Positions 49,184 to 58,313 of a stretch of 64,000 nt of DNA are shown here, piece by piece. The DNA comes from Asanoa hainanensis. Its GTDB lineage: Bacteria > Actinomycetota > Actinomycetes > Mycobacteriales > Micromonosporaceae. The stretch is taken from positions 146,624 through 210,623 of the forward strand of contig NZ_FZPH01000010.1 of assembly GCF_900188485.1 (NCBI RefSeq), in the 5' to 3' direction. The notes below the pieces were generated by a model. The model made no database searches and had not been told where the DNA came from. It saw nothing but the letters and a program-made list of their open reading frames with translations. Every line of letters begins with the position of its first letter. Position 1 is the first letter of the stretch. The position numbers were made by a program, and so were the translations under genes.

Positions 49184-50120
49184 GCAGCCGGCCCGCATCC
49201 GGGTCGACGTCGAGGGGCAGGAGGTGGAGCTGTCCAACTTGGACAAGGTGCTCTACCCCGCCGCCGGGTTCACCAAGGGCGAGATCATCCACTACTACAC
49301 CCAGGTCGGCCCGATCCTGCTGCCGCACCTGCGCGACCGGGCGCTGACCCGGATCCGCTACCCGAACGGCGTCGACGGCCCGTCGTTCTTCGAGAAGAAC
49401 GCGCCCGGCGGCACTCCTAAGTGGGTGCGCCTGGCGAAACTGCCGACGCCGGGATCGAGCCAGGGCCGCGAGACCATCGACTACGTGGTCTGCGACGACC
49501 TGCCCACGCTGGTGTGGGTGGCCAACATGGCGGGCCTGGAGCTGCACACTCCACAGTGGCGGATCGGCCGGACCGAGGAACCCAAGCCGGACCTGCTGGT
49601 CGTCGACCTCGACCCCGGCGCGCCGGCCGGGCTGGCCGAGTGCGCGGCCGTCGCGGTGCTGTTGCGGGAACGGCTGGCGGCGGACGGCATCGACAGCTAC
49701 CCCAAGACCTCCGGCAAGAAGGGCATGCAGCTCTGCTGCCCGATCGCCGGAACCCAACCCGCCGAGATCGTCACCGGGTACGCCAAGGTGGTGGCCGAGG
49801 AACTGGAGAAGGCCCACCCACGGCAGATCATCTCGAAGATGGCGAAGAACCTGCGGCCGGGCAAGGTGTTCATCGACTGGAGCCAGAACAACGCGGCCAA
49901 GACCACGGTCGCGGCCTACTCGCTGCGGGCCCAGCCGACACCGACCGTCTCGACCCCGCTGACCTGGGACGAGGTCGAAGACGGCGCGGTGCGCCAGTTC
50001 ACCGCCATGGAGGTGCTGGAGCGCCTCGACGAGTTCGGCGACCTGATGGCACCCCTGCTGGAGAAGGGCCCGAAGGTGCCCGACAGCCCCCCGGCCGTCG
50101 GGCCCCGGGTCAACCGTTAG
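49176..50120 (+). CDS. ligD: LigD-type polymerase/primase domain protein
   Basis: 314 residues, ATG 49176 overlapping the ligase stop. It is an archaeo-eukaryotic primase-like polymerase: NLDKVLYPAAGFTKGEIIHYY, GLELHTPQWR, the metal motif VVDLDPG, the nucleotide site KTSGKKGMQL and FIDWSQNNAAKTTVAAYSLR. It fills ends during joining and prefers ribonucleotides in the family. Separate gene, coupled to the ligase. It ends convergently with the XPB gene in a 4-bp overlap. Confidence 0.93.
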   Translation: MAKQPARIRVDVEGQEVELSNLDKVLYPAAGFTKGEIIHYYTQVGPILLPHLRDRALTRIRYPNGVDGPSFFEKNAPGGTPKWVRLAKLPTPGSSQGRETIDYVVCDDLPTLVWVANMAGLELHTPQWRIGRTEEPKPDLLVVDLDPGAPAGLAECAAVAVLLRERLAADGIDSYPKTSGKKGMQLCCPIAGTQPAEIVTGYAKVVAEELEKAHPRQIISKMAKNLRPGKVFIDWSQNNAAKTTVAAYSLRAQPTPTVSTPLTWDEVEDGAVRQFTAMEVLERLDEFGDLMAPLLEKGPKVPDSPPAVGPRVNR

Positions 50121-51757
50121 GCAAGGACGTCGTCGGCGTCGACGATCGTGTACGCGTAGCCCTGCTCGGCCAGGAACCGCTGGCGGTGTGCCGCGTACTC
50201 GGTGTCGATCGTGTCCCTGGACACCACCGTGTAGAAGTGCGCCTGCCGGCCGTCGGACTTCGGGCGCAGCACCCGGCCCAGCCGCTGGGCCTCCTCCTGG
50301 CGCGAGCCGAACGTGCCGGACACCTGGATCGCCACCGCCGCCTCGGGCAGGTCGATCGAGAAGTTGCCGACCTTGGAGATGACCAGCGTCGGGATCTCGC
50401 CCGAGCGGAACGCGTCGAACAGCCGCTCCCGCTCCTTGTTGGTGGTGGCGCCCTGCACGATCGGCGCGTCGAGGTAGTCGCCGATCTGGTGCAACTGCTC
50501 GATATAGGCCCCGATGACCAGGATCTGGTCACCCTTGTGCTTGTCGACCAGCGCGCGGACCACCGGCAGCTTGGTGCGCGCCGTCGCCGCCGCGCGGTAG
50601 CGCTCCTCGGTCTCCGCCGTCGCGTACGCCATGCGCTCCTCGTCGGTGAGGGTGACCCGCACCTCGGTGCACTCGGCCGGCGCGATCCAGCCCTGCGACT
50701 CGATGTCCTTCCAGGGCGCGTCGTAGCGCTTCGGCCCGATCAGCGAGAACACGTCGCCCTCGCGGCCGTCTTCCCGGACCAGCGTCGCGGTCAACCCGAG
50801 CCGGCGGCGGGCCTGGAGGTCGGCGGTGAACCGGAAGATGGGCGCGGGCAGCAGGTGCACCTCGTCGTAGATGACCAGGCCCCAGTCGCGGGCACCGAAC
50901 AGGTCGAGGTGGGCGAACGCGCCGTTGCGCCGGGTCGTCAGCACCTGGTAGGTCGCGATGGTGACCGGGCGGATCTCCTTGCGCTCGCCCGAGTATTCCC
51001 CGATCTCGTCCTCGGTCAGCGAGGTGCGGGCGATCAGCTCGCGCTTCCACTGCCGCCCGGCGACCGTGTTGGTGACCAGGATCAGCGTGGTCGCCTTGGC
51101 CTCGGCCATCGCCGCCGCGCCGACCAGTGTCTTGCCAGCGCCGCAGGGAAGCACCACCACGCCGGAGCCGCCCGCCCAGAAGGACTGGACCGCTTCCTGC
51201 TGATATGACCGAAGCTGCCAACCGTCTTGCGCGAGGTCGATCTCGTGCGCCTCGCCGTCGACGTAGCCCGCCAGGTCTTCGGCCGGCCAGCCGAGCTTGA
51301 GCAGCGCCTGCTTGAGCCGGCCGCGCTCCGAGGGGTGCACGATGATCGTGTCGTCGTCGACCTTGCTGCCGAACATCCCGGCCAGCTTCTTGCTCTTGGT
51401 CACCTCGACCAGCACCACGCGGTCGGTGGCCTGCAGGACCAGACCGTGCGTCGGATGGTTGACGAGCTGCAGCCGGCCGTAGCGGTCCATCGTCTCGGCG
51501 ACGTCGACCAGCAGCGAGTGCGGCACGGGGTAGCGCGAGAACTTGATCAGCGCGTCGACCACGCCCTCGGCGTCGTGGCCGGCGGCCCGGGCGTTCCACA
51601 GGCCGAGCGGGGTCAGCCGGTAGGTGTGCACGTGTTCCGGTGAGCGTTCGAGCTCGGCGAACGGCGCGATGGCCATCCGGCAGGCGACCGCATCAGGGTG
51701 GTCGACCTCGAGCAACAGGGTCTTGTCGGACTGGACGATCAGCGGGCCGTCGTTCAC
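50117..51757 (-). CDS. XPB/Ssl2-like DNA repair helicase
   Basis: 546 residues from GTG 51757 with GGGAG upstream; the frame is open much further but that is antisense to the transpeptidase gene. The N-terminal ~170 residues are the XPB damage-recognition-like region (PLIVQSDKTLLLEVDHPDA). Helicase motifs: I LPCGAGKTLVGAAA, Ia LVTNTVAGRQW, II YDEVHLLPA, III LGLTATLVREDG (with the RED motif within), and VI QEEAQRLGRVLRP. It is a 3'-5' helicase of the actinobacterial XPB group. Its usual neighbour, the helicase-associated protein, lies at 55,849-58,251 on the same strand. Confidence 0.94.
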   Translation of the reverse strand: MNDGPLIVQSDKTLLLEVDHPDAVACRMAIAPFAELERSPEHVHTYRLTPLGLWNARAAGHDAEGVVDALIKFSRYPVPHSLLVDVAETMDRYGRLQLVNHPTHGLVLQATDRVVLVEVTKSKKLAGMFGSKVDDDTIIVHPSERGRLKQALLKLGWPAEDLAGYVDGEAHEIDLAQDGWQLRSYQQEAVQSFWAGGSGVVVLPCGAGKTLVGAAAMAEAKATTLILVTNTVAGRQWKRELIARTSLTEDEIGEYSGERKEIRPVTIATYQVLTTRRNGAFAHLDLFGARDWGLVIYDEVHLLPAPIFRFTADLQARRRLGLTATLVREDGREGDVFSLIGPKRYDAPWKDIESQGWIAPAECTEVRVTLTDEERMAYATAETEERYRAAATARTKLPVVRALVDKHKGDQILVIGAYIEQLHQIGDYLDAPIVQGATTNKERERLFDAFRSGEIPTLVISKVGNFSIDLPEAAVAIQVSGTFGSRQEEAQRLGRVLRPKSDGRQAHFYTVVSRDTIDTEYAAHRQRFLAEQGYAYTIVDADDVLA

Positions 51758-51886
51758 GCGGGCACTCCCGAAAAGGGTCTGGAAGGCGACCCTCCAGTGT
51801 TGCACGAAAGAAAACGCCGGGGGATCCGCAACCTGTGGAGGTTCCTGGACGTCTATGAAGCGACGACAGTCCTGGGGAGGGCCTCG

Positions 51887-52729
51887 ATGCACGGTGTGCG
51901 CGCAACGTCCATGCGTCTCGTTGCCGTTGCTGTCGTCACGGTGGTCGGTGCCGGCGCGTGCACGTTCGCGCCGTCGCAGTCCTCGGCAGCGGGTGGTGAT
52001 CCGGTGCCGGTGAGTGCGACGGCCGGAACGGGGGCGAGCGGCCCGCCGGAACCGACCGCCACACCGTCCACCGTTGCCCCAAAGCCCGACAAAACCCCAC
52101 AAAAGCCGAAGGTCACGTCGAAGCCCAAGCCGGCCGGCTGCCCGACGGGTGACCGCCACCGCGACGTCGAGGTCGCGCTGGCCGACCTCGGCACGTTCGG
52201 CCCGATCACCGTCGACGGCAAGCAGTCGCCGCAGGACTGCCAGGCCATCAAGCGTTTCCAGAAGCGCTTCGGGATCTCGCCGGCCGAGGGCCGGGCCGGG
52301 CCGACCACGGCCTCCGTGGCCAAGCGCCTGGTCAAGACCGACCCGCGCAAGTGCAAGGCCGGCCAGGGCCTGACCTTCTGCGTCGACCTGACCAACCAGA
52401 CGGTGCTGGCGATGCGCGGTGGCAAGGTCATCCTCGGGCCGACGGTCACCCGCACCGGCATGTCCGGCGGCTTCCAGACGCCGGCGGGCAACTACAAGGT
52501 CAACTTCCGCAACGTCAAGGAATGGTCCGACCCGTACGAGGTGTGGCTGCCCTACTGGCAGCACTTCGTCAACGGGATGGGCTTCCACGAGACGACCACC
52601 TACATCCACAACGGCGCGATCGGCTCACACGGCTGCGTCAACCTGCTGCCCGCCGACGCGCGCAAGCTGTGGAGCCTCGGCAAGGTCGGCACCCCGGTCC
52701 ACGTGTACGGTCGGCGCCCCGGAACCTAG
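51887..52729 (+). CDS. Exported L,D-transpeptidase (YkuD) with peptidoglycan-binding domain
   Basis: 280 residues from ATG 51887, GGGGAGG 6 nt upstream. The N-terminus has an export signal ending VVGAGACTF, possibly a lipobox though position -3 is Ala. A Pro/Lys/Thr-rich linker (residues ~45-85) follows, then a peptidoglycan-binding domain (HRDVEVALADLGTFGPITVDG, QAIKRFQKRFGI) and the YkuD catalytic domain. The catalytic motif is HNGAIGSHGCVNLLPADA with nucleophile Cys. It forms 3-3 cross-links in peptidoglycan or attaches proteins. Confidence 0.9.
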   Translation: MHGVRATSMRLVAVAVVTVVGAGACTFAPSQSSAAGGDPVPVSATAGTGASGPPEPTATPSTVAPKPDKTPQKPKVTSKPKPAGCPTGDRHRDVEVALADLGTFGPITVDGKQSPQDCQAIKRFQKRFGISPAEGRAGPTTASVAKRLVKTDPRKCKAGQGLTFCVDLTNQTVLAMRGGKVILGPTVTRTGMSGGFQTPAGNYKVNFRNVKEWSDPYEVWLPYWQHFVNGMGFHETTTYIHNGAIGSHGCVNLLPADARKLWSLGKVGTPVHVYGRRPGT

Positions 52730-52761
52730 ACCCCCTGGCCGATCGATGTCACTCTTGGTTC

Positions 52762-52980
52762 ATGGTCGTCGATGAGCGGGGTCGGGCAGCCGCACCCGTG
52801 TCCCGGCTGACCGTCGCCTCGTACGCGCTGATGGGCGTGGGTCTGGTCGCCTGGTTCCTCTATGGCTGGCTCGTGCAGCGGCAGGGCCTGGTCAACTCGA
52901 TCGGCGAGACCGCGGGCACCGGCTTCGCCGTCCTGCTGATGATCTCGATCATCGGGAGCGTCCGGCGGGCCCGCGGTTAG
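52762..52980 (+). CDS. Small two-helix membrane protein
   Basis: 72 residues from ATG 52762. Two hydrophobic segments, LTVASYALMGVGLVAWFLYGW and GFAVLLMISIIGSV, are joined by a short charged loop. No family is recognised. It follows the transpeptidase by 32 bp on the same strand and may be co-transcribed. Confidence 0.6.
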   Translation: MVVDERGRAAAPVSRLTVASYALMGVGLVAWFLYGWLVQRQGLVNSIGETAGTGFAVLLMISIIGSVRRARG

Positions 52981-53050
52981 GGCAGCCCTACCGCCAAGAG
53001 GCCCGTAGCCGTGACTGCTTCGCGGCCCCGGCGCCGGTGCAATTGACAGC

Positions 53051-53821
53051 ATGGACACGCAGACGAGGCAACAGCCGGCGCAGCCGCCGACCGTGACCGC
53101 ACCGGCGGTCGAGCTCCAGGCGGTGACCCGGGTGTACGGGGGGCGGGCCGCCGAGGTCCGCGCACTGGACAATGTGGACATCGCGTTTCGCGCCGGTTCC
53201 TGGACGGCCGTGATGGGCCCCTCCGGATCCGGCAAGTCGACGCTGCTGCACTGCGCGGCCGGGCTCGAACGGGTCAGCGACGGGCGGGTGCGGATCGCCG
53301 GCCAGGACATCACCGACGCCTCCGACGCCGAGCTCACCCGGCTGCGCCGTACCGTCGTGGGCTTCGTCTTCCAGAGTTTCAACCTGATCGGGTCGCTCTC
53401 CGCCGAGCAGAACGTGGCGATGCCGCTGCGGCTGGCCGGCCGCCGGCCCCGGCGCCGCGAGGTCCGCGACGTGCTCGCGTCCGTGGGTCTGGCCGACCGG
53501 GCCCGGCACCGCCCGGCCGAGCTTTCCGGCGGCCAGCAGCAGCGCGTCGCGATCGCCCGGGCGATGGTGACCAGGCCCGCGGTGCTCTTCGCCGACGAGC
53601 CGACCGGAGCGCTGGATACCCGCACGGCCCGCACGGTGCTGACCATGCTGCGCGCGATGGTCGACCACAGCGGGCAGACGATCGTCATGGTCACCCACGA
53701 CCCGGCCGCCGCGGCCAGTGCGGACCGCGTGGTCTTCCTGGGCGACGGGCGGGTGGTCGACGCGCTGGAGCGGCCGACCACCCGCGAGGTCGCCGACCGG
53801 CTCGCGCGTTGGGAGGAGTAG
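53051..53821 (+). CDS. ABC transporter ATPase, MacB/LolD type
   Basis: 256 residues. Walker A is GPSGSGKSTLL, the Q-loop FVFQSFNLI, the signature LSGGQQQRVAIARAM and Walker B VLFADEPTGALD with H-loop VTHD. The FQSFNL and ADEPTGALD spellings are characteristic of ATPases that drive FtsX-like mechanotransmission permeases. It pairs with the permease that begins 4 bp after its stop. No two-component system is adjacent, though these often regulate such exporters. Confidence 0.93.
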   Translation: MDTQTRQQPAQPPTVTAPAVELQAVTRVYGGRAAEVRALDNVDIAFRAGSWTAVMGPSGSGKSTLLHCAAGLERVSDGRVRIAGQDITDASDAELTRLRRTVVGFVFQSFNLIGSLSAEQNVAMPLRLAGRRPRRREVRDVLASVGLADRARHRPAELSGGQQQRVAIARAMVTRPAVLFADEPTGALDTRTARTVLTMLRAMVDHSGQTIVMVTHDPAAAASADRVVFLGDGRVVDALERPTTREVADRLARWEE

Positions 53822-53825
53822 GGCC

Positions 53826-55718
53826 ATGTTGCGGATGTCGTGGAGCACGTTCCGGGACCGCTGGCCGGTCTTCCTCGGCGCGATCGTCACCGTCCTGCTG
53901 GGCGTCGCGCTGGTGCAGTCCTCGCTGCTGACCCTGGTGTCGGCGGCCACCGCCGACGTGCCGGCGGGGCTGTCGCTGGCCGAGGCAAGCGAGCTGCGCG
54001 ACGGCTACGCCGCCGCGATCACCTTGATGGGCATGACGCTCGGCCTGGCCTTCTTCGTCGCGATCTTCGTGGTCAGCTCGACGTTCGCGTTCACCGTTGC
54101 CCAGCGCCGCCGTGACCTGGCCCTCCTCCGGCTGACCGGTGCCGGCCGGGGCCAGGTGCGCACGCTGCTGCTCGGCGAAGCGCTGCTGCTCGGCATCATC
54201 GGCTCCGGGCTCGGCGTGCTCGCCGGCCTGCCGGTGATGCGGCTGCAGGGCCGGATGCTCACGAGCTTCGCGTTGGCGCCGCCCGGGTTCACCGGCGAGT
54301 GGCGCTCGTGGATCGTCTACGTGTCCGCCGGCACCGGAGTGGGCGTCGCGGTGCTGGGTGTGCTGGCCGCGTCCCGGCGCGCGTCACGGGTCCGGCCGCT
54401 CGAGGCGTTGCGTGACCTCGGCGCGGCCGCCAAGGTGATGACCGGGTCCCGCTGGGTGATCGGCCTGTTCTTCCTCGCCGGCAGCATCGCGTTGCTGATC
54501 CTGGTGCCGGCGGTCGGCGGGGACGGCGCGCTCCCGCTGTCCATCAACGCGACGTTCACCCTGGTCACCGCGTTCGCCGTGCTGGCACCCCTGATCGTGC
54601 CGCTGGTGGCGGCGCCGTTCGGGATGGTCTTCCGTGGGCGGCTGGGTGTGCTCGCGCACGCGAACCTGCGCACCGGCGTGCGCCGCAGCGCCTCGACCGC
54701 GGCGCCGATCATGGTGTTGGTCGCGTTCGTCGTCGGGATGGCCGGCATGACCGGGACCCTGGCCGAGGCGGGCCGTGGCGAGATCGCCCGGGACCTGCGC
54801 GCGGACCTGGTGCTCGACACGTCCGGGCCGGTCCGTGACCAGGTCACCGCGGCGCCGGGCGTAACCGCGGTGTCCGAGGAGGCGGCCGTCAGCTTCGACA
54901 TCGCCGAGGACGAGGGCGAGGACGGGCTGGCGTGGGAGTCCGCCAGCGCGGTCGCGGTGGACCCGGGCGCGTACGAGCAGACGCATCGCATCGCGCTCGT
55001 CGCCGGCAGCCTGGCCGAGTTGCACGGCGCGACGATCGCGTTGAGCCCCGGCGCGGCCACGGGCTGGCGGCTCGGAGACCAGGTGCCGGTGCGCATCGAC
55101 GGCGGTCCGAGCCAGCTACGGGTGGTCGCGCTGCTGCCCGACACCCTGGCCGGGCCGGGTGCGTTGCTGCCGGCCGATCTCATGCCCGACGGGCCGCGGC
55201 GCTACGTGGTGCGGGCCACCGACCCGGCCGCGGCAGCCACCGGCCTGGCGGGTCTCGGTCAGGTGCGCACCACGGCCCAGTGGATCGACGCGTACAACGA
55301 CCAGCAGCAACAGATCGGCGCGCACATCATGGTGGCGTTGATCGGCATGGCGATGGTCTACACCGTGATCGCGATGATCAACGCCGTGGTGATCGCCGCT
55401 TCGGACCGCCGGGCCGAGTTCGCGGCGGCCCGCGTCACGGGCCTGACCCGTGGCCAGGTGGTGCTCGCCGCGCTGGCCGAGTCGTTGGGGGTCGTCGTGA
55501 TCGGTGTGCTGCTCGGTCTGCTCGCGGCCACGGCCACGATCGCCGGCATGGCCTCCGCCGTCCGTGACCTGGTCGGGATCGGCGTGGTCAGCGTGCCGTG
55601 GACGATGTTCGGGGGCGTGGTCCTGCTCGCCGTCCTGGTGGTCGGCCTGACCAGCGTGCTCACCACGCTCACGGCCACCCGCACACCACCGATCCGGCTG
55701 GTCGCGGCCCGCGAGTGA
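53826..55718 (+). CDS. FtsX-domain ABC permease
   Basis: 630 residues from ATG 53826. The arrangement is that of fused FtsX permeases: helix 1 near residue 15-35, three helices (residues ~60-190) with ASRRASRVRPLEALRDL after them, a middle block of helices, an extracellular domain of ~180 residues (RADLVLDTSGPV to DAYNDQQQQIG) and a last FtsX unit with three helices (MVALIGMAMVYTVIAMIN). It should export a lipophilic compound or peptide, or relay a signal. Transcribed with the ATPase gene. Confidence 0.92.
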   Translation: MLRMSWSTFRDRWPVFLGAIVTVLLGVALVQSSLLTLVSAATADVPAGLSLAEASELRDGYAAAITLMGMTLGLAFFVAIFVVSSTFAFTVAQRRRDLALLRLTGAGRGQVRTLLLGEALLLGIIGSGLGVLAGLPVMRLQGRMLTSFALAPPGFTGEWRSWIVYVSAGTGVGVAVLGVLAASRRASRVRPLEALRDLGAAAKVMTGSRWVIGLFFLAGSIALLILVPAVGGDGALPLSINATFTLVTAFAVLAPLIVPLVAAPFGMVFRGRLGVLAHANLRTGVRRSASTAAPIMVLVAFVVGMAGMTGTLAEAGRGEIARDLRADLVLDTSGPVRDQVTAAPGVTAVSEEAAVSFDIAEDEGEDGLAWESASAVAVDPGAYEQTHRIALVAGSLAELHGATIALSPGAATGWRLGDQVPVRIDGGPSQLRVVALLPDTLAGPGALLPADLMPDGPRRYVVRATDPAAAATGLAGLGQVRTTAQWIDAYNDQQQQIGAHIMVALIGMAMVYTVIAMINAVVIAASDRRAEFAAARVTGLTRGQVVLAALAESLGVVVIGVLLGLLAATATIAGMASAVRDLVGIGVVSVPWTMFGGVVLLAVLVVGLTSVLTTLTATRTPPIRLVAARE

Positions 55719-55726
55719 CGAGGCGT

Positions 55727-55844
55727 GTCCTGCCGATCAAGGTGAGCCGAGCCGGCATCACCGCCGAGTGGCCCGGGATACCGGGTCCCGGGACGCCAAC
55801 AGATGGCCTCCGGGCCCGGCGCAGGCCGCGTTGATCGGCAGGAC
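55727..55844. repeat. 14-bp inverted repeat pair spanning the convergent spacer
   Basis: GTCCTGCCGATCAA at 55,727-55,740 and its exact inverse TTGATCGGCAGGAC at 55,831-55,844 enclose 90 bp that itself contains palindromes (e.g. CCCGGGAT...TCCCGGG). It fills the gap between the permease and the helicase-associated gene. It may be a complex terminator or a MITE-like insertion. Confidence 0.6.
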
Positions 55845-55848
55845 GGGC

Positions 55849-58251
55849 CTAGTCCAGAACAGCTGCGCTGATCCGGTGCAGGGCGAAGGTGTGCAGCATC
55901 TCGGTGCGCTCGTCCTCGGCCCGCAGGTAGCCGGCGCCGATCGAGACCGGGCGGACCAGGCGGGAGGCGGTCGAGCCGTGCGCGTCGACGTAGCCCACCC
56001 AGACCAGCGCCTTGTCGCGGATCGCCTGCTGGAGCACGGCCAGTGCCTGGCTGTGCGTCTGCACCGCGACCGGCCCGGAGCCGTTGCCCGGTCGTACGGC
56101 GGCCGGTGCGCGCCGGGCCGTCCGCGAGGCCACGTCGCCACGCCGGATCTGCTCGACGATGCCGAGCAGGCGGGGCTGGGTGAGCTGGACGCCGGCGACC
56201 GCGTCGACCGGGCCCAGCCGGGCCAGCCCGGCGGTTCGGGCCGGCGCGCGCCGCACCCGGACCCGGCCGCGGACGGTCGCGCCGTTCGCGTCTTCCGGCA
56301 CCGGCGCGTAGCCGGCCTCGCGCAGCTCCTGCAGGAGCCGCGCGCTCGGCATCGGCGTGACCAGCACGGTCGGGGCCAGCTTGCGCAACGCCAGCCCGGA
56401 CAGGCGGCGATCGGCGAGCACCTCCGAGACCAGCGACTCGTCGTCGCTGCGCAGGTAGGAGCCGGCGCCGCCGACCCGCAGGCCACCATGCCGGCGGGCC
56501 ACGTCGTCGATCAGGTACGTGAGTGCCTGCGGCACCGGGGTGCGCGACCGGCGGCGGAACAGCGAGTGCAGGTCGTCCGCGGCGTACCCGGTGTCGAGGG
56601 CGTGCCGCACGGCTTCCGGCGTGACCCGGTAGACGCTGGCGCCGCCGGCGGACTCGGGCTCCGCGACCACGTCGAGCTCTGCGGCCAGCTCGGGAACGGG
56701 CGGCCCGGGCACGACGACGCTCAGGTCGGCCTGCAGCAGGAAGTGGTCGACCGGGGCGGGCAGCAGGGCGTCGAGCACCTTGACCGTGCTCGGCGGGTCG
56801 TCCGGGGAGAGCGCACCCTCGGGCCGCATGCCCAGCGGGTCGGCGGCGACGCGCTCGTCGTGCCCGAGCTCGGCGGCGTCGTCGGCGAGCAGGGCCCGGC
56901 CCTGCGCGGTGAGCGCACCCAGGCCGGTGACGCCAAAGAGCGCGGCCTCGATGAGCACCTCGCGGTAGGCGCTCTCCCGGCCCCGGGTGCGCCGCGGCGC
57001 CTCCCAGTCGAGCAGGCCGAGCAGCTCGTCGGTGGCCGGCGCGGTGCCGGGCGGCTGGGCGACGAGGATGCCGAGCACCGCCCGCCGGGTAGCCGGGGCA
57101 CCGGACCGCTCGACCTCGGGCGCCAGCACGGTGATCGGGCGGTCGCGTTCGTCGCGCTGCCCGACCAGGCCGGGCTGGCGGGTCATGGTCAGCCAGGCGC
57201 CCGCCAGGTCGGTCCAGCGGCGGGCGATAGACGAGGCGCGCCAGGCGTCGAAGCGGGCGGTCGGCAGCACCTGGGTCTCAGGGCTGGGCCGGCCGACCGG
57301 CGCCGCGTGCGCGTCGGCCTCGCCGGCGAGCCCGGCGGCGTACGCGGCCTCCAGCAGGGTCGCCGCGCTGGCGTCGTCGAGCCCGGCGGACCGGGCCAGC
57401 CGGCGCAGTTCGCGGACCCCGATGCCGCCGGAGCGCAGCACCGCGGCCGGCTCGGCCTCCAGGGCGACCAGCAGCGCCTCCGTGTGCCGCACCGCGTCCA
57501 TCGCCTGGCCGGCGCCGGCTGAGTCGGCGGCCTTCGGCTCCCGGGCCGGGGCGTTGATCTTGGGTGGGCTCGGGTGCAGCGCGCCGAGCGGGCCGGTCTC
57601 CCGGCGCAGCAGCAGGCCGACCTCACGCGGCAGCTCGAAGCCGCCGCTGGGCACCGGCACGAGCAGGGCGTTGTCGACCAGCCAGCGCACCGGGGAGCCC
57701 GCGTCGCTCCCACCGGCCAGCGTGCCCACCGGCGGGCCGGCGGCGAGCCGGTCGAGCACCGCCCGGGCGGGCGGCGGCGCGGCGAGCACCGTGCGGCGCA
57801 GCCGGGCCGGATCGGCGACCAGCTCGGCGGCGCCCGCGTCCAGCAGGCTCGCGGGCCGGCCGAGCCCGGCCGGGTACGGGGAGGACACCTCGTCGACCCC
57901 GACGGCGATCGACAGCGCGTTCTCGGGGCCGTAGAGCACGAACCGGGCGCGCAGCCGGTCGATGGCCGCCCGGGCGGTGTCCCGGTCGACCCCGGAGGCC
58001 AGCGTGAAGATCGTTTCCAGATCGGTGGTGTCCTCCGGCCCACCCCGGCTCAGCCGGGCGGCGTCGAGGATCTCCAGCGTGAACCGGTCGAAGCCGTCGA
58101 GCACCCGGGCGATCGACGCGCGGGTCTGGGCGCGCAGCGCCAACGCGGACAGGTCGGACGGCACGGGAACGACCAGATCCGGACGCATGCGCAGCAACGC
58201 CGCGAGCGCCTCGTCTGGGAGTGACCGGAGTTGGTCGACGAGCATGTTCAT
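55849..58251 (-). CDS. Helicase-associated protein (helicase_C_3 / XPB partner type)
   Basis: 800 residues from ATG 58251 (a second ATG lies two codons in). The protein begins LVDQLRSLPDEALAALLRMRPDLV and has winged-helix-like middle repeats (GGIGVRELRRLARSAGLDDASAATLLEAAY). The C-terminal third carries DHFLLQADLSVVVPGPP and YRVTPEAVRHALDTGYAADDL, the helicase_C_3 region, and a WYL-like end (VWVGYVDAHGSTASRLVRPVSI). No helicase ATPase motifs are present. In mycobacteria the homologue lies beside the XPB gene. It may assist XPB in DNA repair; experimental support is unknown to me. Confidence 0.85.
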   Translation of the reverse strand: MNMLVDQLRSLPDEALAALLRMRPDLVVPVPSDLSALALRAQTRASIARVLDGFDRFTLEILDAARLSRGGPEDTTDLETIFTLASGVDRDTARAAIDRLRARFVLYGPENALSIAVGVDEVSSPYPAGLGRPASLLDAGAAELVADPARLRRTVLAAPPPARAVLDRLAAGPPVGTLAGGSDAGSPVRWLVDNALLVPVPSGGFELPREVGLLLRRETGPLGALHPSPPKINAPAREPKAADSAGAGQAMDAVRHTEALLVALEAEPAAVLRSGGIGVRELRRLARSAGLDDASAATLLEAAYAAGLAGEADAHAAPVGRPSPETQVLPTARFDAWRASSIARRWTDLAGAWLTMTRQPGLVGQRDERDRPITVLAPEVERSGAPATRRAVLGILVAQPPGTAPATDELLGLLDWEAPRRTRGRESAYREVLIEAALFGVTGLGALTAQGRALLADDAAELGHDERVAADPLGMRPEGALSPDDPPSTVKVLDALLPAPVDHFLLQADLSVVVPGPPVPELAAELDVVAEPESAGGASVYRVTPEAVRHALDTGYAADDLHSLFRRRSRTPVPQALTYLIDDVARRHGGLRVGGAGSYLRSDDESLVSEVLADRRLSGLALRKLAPTVLVTPMPSARLLQELREAGYAPVPEDANGATVRGRVRVRRAPARTAGLARLGPVDAVAGVQLTQPRLLGIVEQIRRGDVASRTARRAPAAVRPGNGSGPVAVQTHSQALAVLQQAIRDKALVWVGYVDAHGSTASRLVRPVSIGAGYLRAEDERTEMLHTFALHRISAAVLD

Positions 58252-58313
58252 CGCCTTACCACGCTATCCGGCCGACGGCTCCGGTGCGGGCGGGGTGTGG
58301 GAGGCTCGTTCAG

